This document shows, in pieces, positions 1 through 5,090 of a stretch of 8,747 nucleotides of DNA (position 1 is the first letter of the stretch; each line of letters starts with the position of its first letter). The notes under the pieces were generated by a model. The model saw only the letters and a list, made by a program, of their open reading frames with translations, did no database searches and was not told the DNA's origin. Source of the DNA: an uncultured Oscillospiraceae bacterium (GTDB lineage: Bacteria; Bacillota; Clostridia; Oscillospirales; Oscillospiraceae); NCBI GenBank assembly GCA_905234005.1, contig CAJOFW010000110.1:1-8747 (forward strand), in the 5' to 3' direction. A program made the position numbers and the translations under genes.

Positions 1-118
1 CACGATACCGAGGTTTACGAAAACAAGCTGCAAAATTCCATATTATGTTTGCGCTGGCAAATCTGATTCTGGCTGACAGGCCCTGCCTGGCAGTCTAAGC
101 CAGTGCGCCTCCGCAAGC

Positions 119-138
119 AAAAAACAGGGATTATCCCC
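119..138 (-). terminator. Possible short intrinsic terminator after the tnpB region
   Basis: On the minus strand a GGGA/TCCC stem (palindrome at 128-138) is followed two bases later by six T (124-119). A 5-bp stem CAGCG/CGCTG lies just upstream. The stem is short, so the call is weak. Confidence 0.25.
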
Positions 139-454
139 AGCGCTTCTGCCGCTGTGGGTGTGGAACCTGTTCAATGCCGTAATTGCGCGGTGTTGCCTTA
201 AGATATGCTCCCATTACGTCATTCTTTGCCTCAGCGCCCGCTGTGCGGATTGCGTCGGCAAAAATGAACGAATTATGACGCAATATGTTGTACATAACGC
301 TGTGAGTAGGTAGATAGCTTTTCTGGCAAAACTGCCGGCGCTGACTACTTTCCCTTGCTCTTTTGCTGCCAAGGCGTCCTATGACGCCATTTGCGACAGC
401 CTCGGACTGACAATAGACCGGGTCGGGAGGTGCGAAGCTCCCAACGATTTCAGA
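131..454 (-). other. 107-codon open frame continuing in phase after the tnpB TAA stop
   Basis: Directly after the TAA at 457-455 the tnpB frame continues without a stop for 107 codons and closes with TAA at 133-131. The translation looks protein-like in its second half, for example HNSFIFADAIRTAGAEAKND followed shortly by RNYGIEQVPHPQRQKRWG. The only internal ATG codons are at 295 and 214, and neither has a visible ribosome binding site, so independent translation is unlikely. Options are an ancestral tnpB 3' end cut off by a nonsense mutation, a readthrough product, or a guide-RNA region that happens to be open. TAA ends other genes here (alaX, the transglutaminase gene), so general TAA recoding is unlikely. 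Confidence 0.4.
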
Positions 455-1972
455 TTAGCTTACCCTTCGCACAAGGCCCATGCTCGCGATGGTTTTCGGT
501 GTTCTTCTCAATTCTCTGATGCATTGGTCGTGGAGTACGGTGAATCGCTCATAATCGCGAATCAGAGCGTCTTTATCAAAGCCGGTTTGTGTTTCGTTCA
601 TATGTTGAAGCAGAAAGGCGGAGTAGAGGTCTCTTTGAATGCGTCGACCATCCGGCATATTGTTCCAGCGCTCGCTCAGGTCTTTCTTGTGATAGTCGTC
701 TGATAGATGATTATACTGGCTTGCACGTACGGATGTAGGAACTTTGAAAATGCCTTCCAAGCCTCTTGATTTCAGCTTGATATCCAACAAGCCAATAAAA
801 GTGGCGGGGGCCTTGTTTCCGACAGATTTTCCAAAGCGCTTTTTTCGTTTATACCTGCCAGTTTTTTCGGATATTTCGGTTTTCTTCGCTCTGCGAATCA
901 GCGCCGGCCATGCCATATCTTCAATATAGAAGCGATCCCCCAAGGAAAGCAAATGATTTGCAAGCTCATTGTGCTGGCGTTTTCGGATATCTGCCTGCTG
1001 CCGCTGCAAATATGCAAGCTCGCGTTGCGTTTTCATATATCTCTTAGACTTGTTGCGGGTTAGTTTCACACCGCGCTTGATCGTGCCGTCGGACGCATAA
1101 TTGTCCGGATTTGTGGCGCGACGGCTGCGATCCAGCTTTCGCTGCAGAACACGCTTTTCCCGCTCTATGTCGTTGACGTGGTTGGCTAGTTCCTTTAAAT
1201 CCACTTCCTTGTCCGATACGTAGGCGATGGTCTGCGGCCCAATGTCAATGCCGACGGCTCCCTGCCCGACAGGATGTAGGATTTCCCCGGTGTTCTTGTT
1301 GACCTTAACGGCGGGCTTGCCCTCCAGCATAAGCTGTACATACCAGTGACTCTTGGTTCTTCCCGGCTTTTTGATGACCCGACAATACTTTACACGCTGC
1401 TGCAGCATTTCAGCCTCATATGCGTTCTTTGAGTCAAGCTTAATGGGAAGCTTCAGACCCTTCCATTCAATATAACTTCCGCGGAAAATGATCTCCACAC
1501 CGCCGCTTTTTCCCGAGACGGAATAGCCTCTCAGCGAAGTCAATTCACCGCGTTTCTTGAAATGAACCGCCTTCCCGTTCCCGTAAAACAGACGGTCGAA
1601 AGCATTCCACACTTGCGAAGCAATACCATGTACTGCTACGCTTGAGCCAATATTGTCGTTGAAGTGTTTATAGAATTCTTTTATATCGGTCTTGAAGGTG
1701 TATTCAGAAAAGCCTGCGTCCTGGCGGAGTTTGTTCAACTGCTTGTACAGCTTGTTTCGCTCTGCGCTATCTGTAATTACTTTGAGCAGATTTTGTATGT
1801 CATTATACTCTTTGCTTTCTTCCAGACGATGCAGCTTCGTGAGTTCAAACCGAAGTAAGGTGTTATAGATTTGCCTGGCAATCTCCAGTCGCTTTTCCAA
1901 ACGGTCAGCCTGCCATTTTTCAAGCATTAACGGTAGAGTTAAACAACAGGTATTGGTCGTGGCTTTAGCCAA
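455..1972 (-). CDS. tnpB: TnpB-family RuvC-like RNA-guided nuclease lacking a zinc ribbon
   Basis: A 505-residue TnpB-like protein of the IS200/IS605 type, expected to cut DNA under guidance of an element-encoded RNA and so help keep the transposon in place. The N-terminal half (about 1-235) matches the helical/beta wedge region in layout. The RuvC fold follows, with GIDIG (Asp243), FYIEDMAW (Glu351) and RRIQRDLYSAF (Asp448) giving a complete D-E-D triad. Between Glu351 and Asp448, where TnpB normally carries two CxxC pairs, there is SQYNHLSDDY and no cysteine at all. At 505 residues it is longer than the usual 370-430. The start is TTG at 1972-1970, chosen because GAGGTGAG lies 5-8 nt upstream and the next Met is residue 16. 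A TGGC-TAAA-GCCA stem overlaps the start codon. Base composition is less GC-rich than the flanking genes, consistent with transfer. No tnpA is visible, so the element may be non-autonomous or IS1341-like. Confidence 0.85.
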   Translation of the reverse strand: MAKATTNTCCLTLPLMLEKWQADRLEKRLEIARQIYNTLLRFELTKLHRLEESKEYNDIQNLLKVITDSAERNKLYKQLNKLRQDAGFSEYTFKTDIKEFYKHFNDNIGSSVAVHGIASQVWNAFDRLFYGNGKAVHFKKRGELTSLRGYSVSGKSGGVEIIFRGSYIEWKGLKLPIKLDSKNAYEAEMLQQRVKYCRVIKKPGRTKSHWYVQLMLEGKPAVKVNKNTGEILHPVGQGAVGIDIGPQTIAYVSDKEVDLKELANHVNDIEREKRVLQRKLDRSRRATNPDNYASDGTIKRGVKLTRNKSKRYMKTQRELAYLQRQQADIRKRQHNELANHLLSLGDRFYIEDMAWPALIRRAKKTEISEKTGRYKRKKRFGKSVGNKAPATFIGLLDIKLKSRGLEGIFKVPTSVRASQYNHLSDDYHKKDLSERWNNMPDGRRIQRDLYSAFLLQHMNETQTGFDKDALIRDYERFTVLHDQCIRELRRTPKTIASMGLVRRVS

Positions 1973-1977
1973 AGGGT

Positions 1978-1985
1978 CTCACCTC
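1978..1985 (-). promoter_or_regulatory. Ribosome binding site supporting the TTG start of tnpB
   Basis: GAGGTGAG on the minus strand, with its GAGGT core 8 nt before the TTG. It fixes TTG as the start in the absence of any nearby ATG. The remaining bases up to 2022 would hold the element's left end and promoter; only poor -10 matches are visible there. Confidence 0.55.
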
Positions 1986-2022
1986 GCTTCACATTGATGC
2001 TGAATAGAAAGAATAAACGTAA

Positions 2023-2159
2023 CTGTTCAGCACCCGCTGCGCTGGGCTGCTGAACAGGAAGGCTGCGCTGCGCTCAGCGCACTCACCCCGCTTTGCGGGG
2101 ATCGCACGTTCGCTCCGCGAGAGGAATTTTTGCCGAAAAGCGCGGTTTCCGGCAAAAAT
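2023..2159. repeat. Multi-hairpin intergenic repeat, copy 1
   Basis: The copy consists of consecutive palindromes. Hairpin 1 (2023-2057) has 10-bp arms CTGTTCAGCA/TGCTGAACAG plus an inner CCC/GGG. A GCGCTG/CAGCGC stem lies at 2065-2080. Hairpin 2 (2086-2100) is CCCCGC-TTT-GCGGGG. Hairpin 3 (2126-2159) has arms ATTTTTGCCG/CGGCAAAAAT extended inward by GAAA/TTTC across one bulged C. The second copy lies at 8603-8746; hairpin 3 is identical in both (34 of 34 bases), and hairpins 1 and 2 differ by paired changes. It sits between divergent tnpB and alaX. No U-tract follows hairpin 3 on either strand, so it resembles a REP/MITE-type palindromic element more than a standard terminator. Confidence 0.85.
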
Positions 2160-2211
2160 AACGTGGAAGCAAGCGCCTGCGGGCGCAAACTCTGCGAGGC
2201 AACGGGGGTTT

Positions 2212-2255
2212 TTGACAGTTGCCCGGTACCTTCTCTTTAGGAAAACGATTGAGGT
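2212..2255 (+). promoter_or_regulatory. Start region of alaX: weak promoter candidate and ribosome binding site
   Basis: A perfect TTGACA lies at 2212-2217, but 16-18 bases downstream there is only a poor -10 (CTTTAG or TTTAGG near 2235-2241). GAGGT at 2251-2255 is a good ribosome binding site 6 nt before the ATG at 2262. The stretch 2160-2211 holds only a small GCGCC/GGCGC stem at 2173-2186. Confidence 0.3.
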
Positions 2256-2261
2256 CATATC

Positions 2262-3404
2262 ATGAAAACGGCGAAGCTCTATTATGACGACGCGTTTCTG
2301 CGCGAATTTGAGGCGGAGGTGGTCTCCTGCGGGGAGACGGACGGCGGGTTCGCGGTCGTGCTCGACCGGACGGCGTTCTTTCCCGAGGAGGGCGGACAGA
2401 CCGCCGATACGGGCACATTGGGCGGCGTGCGCGTCCTCGACGTGCGGGAGCGTGACGGCGTGATCGTCCACCTGACCGACGGGCCGCTTTCCCCGGGAAA
2501 TACCGTGGCCGGGGCGCTCGACTGGGCCGAGCGGTTCCGCAAGATGCAGAACCACACGGCGGAGCACATCGTATCCGGCCTCGCCCACGCCCGGTACGGC
2601 TGCGACAACGTGGGCTTTCACCTCGGCGCGGACGGCTGCACGTTCGATCTCAACATCGAGCTTACCCGCCCCCAGCTCGACGAGCTCGAGGACGCGGCGA
2701 ACGCCGTCGTGTGGGACGACCGCGCCGTGACCGCCCGGTTCCCGACGCCGGACGAGCTGAAATCGCTCGATTACCGCGCAAAGCTCGCGCTCACCGAGGG
2801 CGTTCGCATCGTCACGGTCGAGGGCGTGGACAACTGCGCCTGCTGCGCCCCGCACGTTCGGAGAACCGGCCAGCTCGGGGCGGTGAAGCTTCTCGATTTC
2901 ATGCGCCACCGGGGCGGCGTGCGGATATGGCTCAAGGCCGGGGCGGACGCTCTCGCGGACTACCGCGCCCGATACGCCGCGACGGCGGCGGTCTCGGCGC
3001 TGCTCAATACGCCGCAGGCGGACATCGCGGCGGGCACGGAGCGGCTCATCGCCCAGCGCGACGGTCTGCGCGCCGAGCTGGACGGATATGTCCGCCGCGC
3101 CCTCGAGGAACGGGCGGCGGCGCTCGAGCCGACGGCGGGCAATATGACGCTCTACTGCGACGCGGACGACGCCGGTATGCGCGTTCTCGCGAACGCCGGC
3201 ATGGAAAAATGCGGCGGCGTGTGCGCGGTGTTCTCCGGCGCCGACGGGGCGTACCGCTTCGTCATGGGCAGCCGCACGCGGGATATGCGCACGTTCGCGA
3301 AGGAGATACGCGAACCCCTCCGCGCCCGGGGCGGCGGTCAGGAGCGCATGATCTCCGGCAAATGCGAGGCGACAAGGGCGGAGATCGAGGCGTATTTCGG
3401 GTAA
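2262..3404 (+). CDS. alaX: Long-form alanyl-tRNA editing protein AlaX (trans-editing hydrolase)
   Basis: A stand-alone homologue of the AlaRS editing domain, expected to hydrolyse Ser-tRNA(Ala) or Gly-tRNA(Ala) in the cytoplasm. Visible in its 380 residues: a beta-barrel N-terminal part with FFPEEGGQTAD (about 39-49); the zinc motif HTAEH (His98, His102); and the second zinc motif CCAPH (Cys194, His198), where AlaRS has CGGTH. Residues 230-290 look helical and Ala-rich. The C-terminal DHHA1-like part carries RGGGQERMISGK (about 356-367), the tRNA-binding Gly-rich motif. Length and domain order fit AlaX-L. The start is ATG at 2262, with GAGGT 6 nt upstream. It is transcribed alone, divergent from tnpB and convergent with the lipoprotein gene, and shows the GC-rich codon use of the host. 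The family call is secure; which misacylated tRNA it prefers cannot be read from the sequence. Confidence 0.93.
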   Translation: MKTAKLYYDDAFLREFEAEVVSCGETDGGFAVVLDRTAFFPEEGGQTADTGTLGGVRVLDVRERDGVIVHLTDGPLSPGNTVAGALDWAERFRKMQNHTAEHIVSGLAHARYGCDNVGFHLGADGCTFDLNIELTRPQLDELEDAANAVVWDDRAVTARFPTPDELKSLDYRAKLALTEGVRIVTVEGVDNCACCAPHVRRTGQLGAVKLLDFMRHRGGVRIWLKAGADALADYRARYAATAAVSALLNTPQADIAAGTERLIAQRDGLRAELDGYVRRALEERAAALEPTAGNMTLYCDADDAGMRVLANAGMEKCGGVCAVFSGADGAYRFVMGSRTRDMRTFAKEIREPLRARGGGQERMISGKCEATRAEIEAYFG

Positions 3405-3446
3405 CGCCCGCTCGCGGCGGCGCTTACGCTTTTTACGCGAAAAACC

Positions 3447-3474
3447 GATACTTTTTCCCCAAAGAAAAAGTATC
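3447..3474 (-). terminator. Hairpin downstream of the minus-strand gene cluster
   Basis: A perfect 11-bp inverted repeat (GATACTTTTTC at 3447-3457, GAAAAAGTATC at 3464-3474) has a 6-nt loop. On the minus strand it is followed by GGTTTTT, which fits an intrinsic terminator for the operon ending at 3644. On the plus strand it is followed by A-rich sequence, so it would not serve alaX in the standard way. Its right arm is the start of the 82-bp repeat, copy A. Confidence 0.45.
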
Positions 3475-3545
3475 AAAAAGAACTTTATATTCGCTCGAAA
3501 AGGCTGCAATTCCAAGGCTTTGCGCCCGGTAACGAAACGGAGCTT
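3464..3545 (+). repeat. About 82-bp dispersed repeat, copy A
   Basis: It aligns over its whole length with 4991-5073, with about ten substitutions and one 1-nt gap, and shares an uninterrupted 26-nt core (3510-3535 with 5038-5063). Both copies begin with GAAAAAGTAT and end with AGCTT, and both are intergenic. Copy A lies between the convergent alaX and lipoprotein genes. Confidence 0.75.
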
Positions 3546-3548
3546 AAT

Positions 3549-3590
3549 GGCGTCCCCCTGTCCGGTTTTCGTGACGGACAGGGGGACGCC
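3549..3590. terminator. Very stable 16-bp hairpin between convergent genes
   Basis: Perfect 16-bp arms at 3549-3564 and 3575-3590 (GGCGTCCCCCTGTCCG and its complement) enclose a 10-nt loop. The position between converging alaX and lipoprotein genes suits a shared terminator, but neither side has a clean T-run (GCTATTGTTATATTG on the plus strand). The rest of 3405-3643 is non-coding; a CCGGCC-T-GGCCGG palindrome at 3629-3641 adjoins the lipoprotein stop. Confidence 0.5.
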
Positions 3591-3643
3591 GCTATTGTTA
3601 TATTGTGTGTTCGTTTACGCCTGCCGGGCCGGCCTGGCCGGGG

Positions 3644-4972
3644 TCACGAGCCGTCTACGCCGACGTTGGAGGTGCCGTAGTCGGCGGCGAGGCGCAGGAC
3701 TTCGGCGCGCAGCTCGCTCATCGCGCCGCCGTCGCAGACGTAGTTCACGCCGACGAGCTGCTGCACCGTGTCGCCGGCGAAGTAGATGATCGGCCCGACC
3801 GATACCGTCAGCGTCACGAACACCGTGAACGTGTCGCCCGTCGTGTCCTCCGCCAGCTCCCCGGCGACGTCCACCGCCGCGACGCCGCGCATGAAATCGT
3901 CCGCGACCGAGCCGTCGAGGGAGATGTAGCCGGTCTCGCCGTCGATGTCGTATTCGACGAAGACGTTCATGATCTCGTCCTCGCCCTCGCCGTCCGCCGC
4001 CGCGGCCGCGGCCGCGATGTCGGCCCGCAGGTCGGCCACCGTGCCGCCCTCGAACGACGCCGCGCCGGAATCGGCCTCGATCGCGACGTTCCAGAGCGTG
4101 TCCGTGCCGTCGAGCCAGTAGTAGACCGGCCCGAACGCCGCGTTCGCCGTGACCGCGAGGCACCGCTGCGCGAACGCGAACGAGTACGCCGTGCCGTCGG
4201 CCATCGTGAAGATGTATTCGCGCTGCTGCGTCACGTCGACGTGCTGATCCGGCTCGTTCTCCACGACGATGACCGACGCGGCCTTCAGCGCCTCGAACGC
4301 CCGGACGATCGCGTCCGGATCCTCGCTCGTCTCGGTGACGCCGCTGCTGGCACGCAGGCCGACGGACACGGGCGTGTTCGTGTAGAAGTTGTCGGCGAAG
4401 GCGCGCACGTCGTCGCTGAAATAGAGGTCGAACACGTCAAAATCGCCGCTGTACGCCGGGAACGGCATATCCCACAGCGCCTCGCCGCCGGACACGGCCC
4501 AGTCGCCGGTGTACGACCGCACGGCCCAGCCGCCGTCCTCGAGGGCGGCGAACGTGAACGTGTACGCGGTTCCGTCCGCCATCGTGAGGACGTAGGTGCG
4601 GGTATCGGTATCGGAGCCTTCGGCGCGGCCGGTGACGGTCATCGCCCGGAGCGTGTCGCAGGCGGCGATGATCGAGGCGCGGTCGAAGACGTAGGCCATG
4701 CAGCCCGCCGCGCCGTTCAGCACGGGCTGATAGCCCAGCGCGGCCGGGGTCTGCTCGTAATAGCTCGCCGCGAAATCGTCGAGGCTGAGGAAGGACAGCA
4801 GCGGGGCCTCCTCGAAGGCGTCCCCGGCGGCGGCGATCTCGTCCTCGGTCACCGGGGCGGCGGTCGCGCCGACGTCCGCCTCCGTGCCGGGCAGGATGCT
4901 CACAAACCGCCCGCAGCCGCACAGCGAGAGCGTCAGCGCCAGCACGAGCGCGAGCGACAGAATTCTTTTCAT
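3644..4972 (-). CDS. Secreted lipoprotein with repeated domains, function unknown
   Basis: I do not recognise a named family. The 442-residue product begins MKRILSLALVLALTLSLCGC, a lipoprotein signal; Cys20 preceded by L-C-G is the best lipidation site (Cys18 has Leu before it), so the protein should be anchored on the outer face of the membrane. Two homologous units are visible: unit 1 (about 70-168) with YEQTP, TMADGTAYTF (130-139) and ALW; unit 2 (about 195-296) with YTNTP, TMADGTAYSF (256-265) and TLW, at nearly equal internal spacing. After an Ala/Asp/Glu linker (318-333) a degenerate third unit follows (about 334-413; SVGPIIYFAGDT resembles AAFGPVYYWLDGT). There is no catalytic motif. 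The start is ATG at 4972, with AAGGGAG upstream; reading further upstream removes the signal peptide and runs into the next gene. It is the last gene of the minus-strand cluster. A binding or structural role is a guess. Confidence 0.85.
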   Translation of the reverse strand: MKRILSLALVLALTLSLCGCGRFVSILPGTEADVGATAAPVTEDEIAAAGDAFEEAPLLSFLSLDDFAASYYEQTPAALGYQPVLNGAAGCMAYVFDRASIIAACDTLRAMTVTGRAEGSDTDTRTYVLTMADGTAYTFTFAALEDGGWAVRSYTGDWAVSGGEALWDMPFPAYSGDFDVFDLYFSDDVRAFADNFYTNTPVSVGLRASSGVTETSEDPDAIVRAFEALKAASVIVVENEPDQHVDVTQQREYIFTMADGTAYSFAFAQRCLAVTANAAFGPVYYWLDGTDTLWNVAIEADSGAASFEGGTVADLRADIAAAAAAADGEGEDEIMNVFVEYDIDGETGYISLDGSVADDFMRGVAAVDVAGELAEDTTGDTFTVFVTLTVSVGPIIYFAGDTVQQLVGVNYVCDGGAMSELRAEVLRLAADYGTSNVGVDGS

Positions 4973-4990
4973 GGGTACAGGCTCCCTTCG

Positions 4991-5073
4991 GAAAAAGTAT
5001 AAAAAAGAACTTTGTATTCGCTTCAAAACGGCAGCTTTTCCAAGGCTTTGCGCCCGGTAACGAGACGAAGCTT
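4991..5073 (+). repeat. About 82-bp dispersed repeat, copy B
   Basis: The second copy of the repeat at 3464-3545. It fills most of the gap between the transglutaminase stop (5091) and the lipoprotein start (4972). The left hairpin arm that precedes copy A is missing here; the lipoprotein ribosome binding site lies in its place. Confidence 0.75.
4996..5024 (-). promoter_or_regulatory. Candidate promoter for the lipoprotein gene inside repeat copy B
   Basis: On the minus strand TATACT (5001-4996) matches five of six -10 positions. A TTGAAG lies about 19 nt upstream as a weak -35. The implied start site would leave a leader of roughly 15-20 nt holding the ribosome binding site. In copy A the same position reads GATACT, with no gene behind it. 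Confidence 0.35.
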
Positions 5074-5090
5074 TTAAGAGGTAATAATCG

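Larger units (their letters stand above)
1..454 (-). ncRNA. Expected guide-RNA (omegaRNA) and right-end region of the TnpB element
   Basis: This is the stretch 3' of tnpB on the same strand. In TnpB elements the guide scaffold RNA is known to overlap or follow the tnpB 3' end and to run to the element's right end, so this is where it should lie; the exact borders are not visible. Structures seen: a 5-bp stem at 425-429/438-442 just after the tnpB stop; a 6-bp stem with 4-nt loop at 373-378/383-388; a perfect 8-bp inverted repeat with a 20-nt loop at 249-256/277-284; and a nested pair at 69-73/99-103 enclosing 77-81/85-89. No tnpA-like gene is present in the window. The same stretch also keeps an open frame (131-454), so it may be coding as well or instead. 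The call is from family knowledge and stem potential only. Confidence 0.25.

Noticed and set aside
249..266. CGGCAAAAATG at 256-266 matches the end of repeat hairpin 3
   Set aside because: Only 11 bases match and the left arm is absent, so chance similarity or shared A-rich context is enough.
1989..3515. Minus-strand open frame of about 508 codons opposite alaX
   Set aside because: It lies antisense to a well-supported AlaX, is Arg/Ala-rich and motif-free, and runs through the repeat hairpins at one end.
3605..5002. Plus-strand open frame of about 465 codons opposite the lipoprotein gene
   Set aside because: The minus strand carries a lipoprotein signal, a ribosome binding site and internally homologous units; the plus translation is an Arg/Val/Asp-rich shadow.
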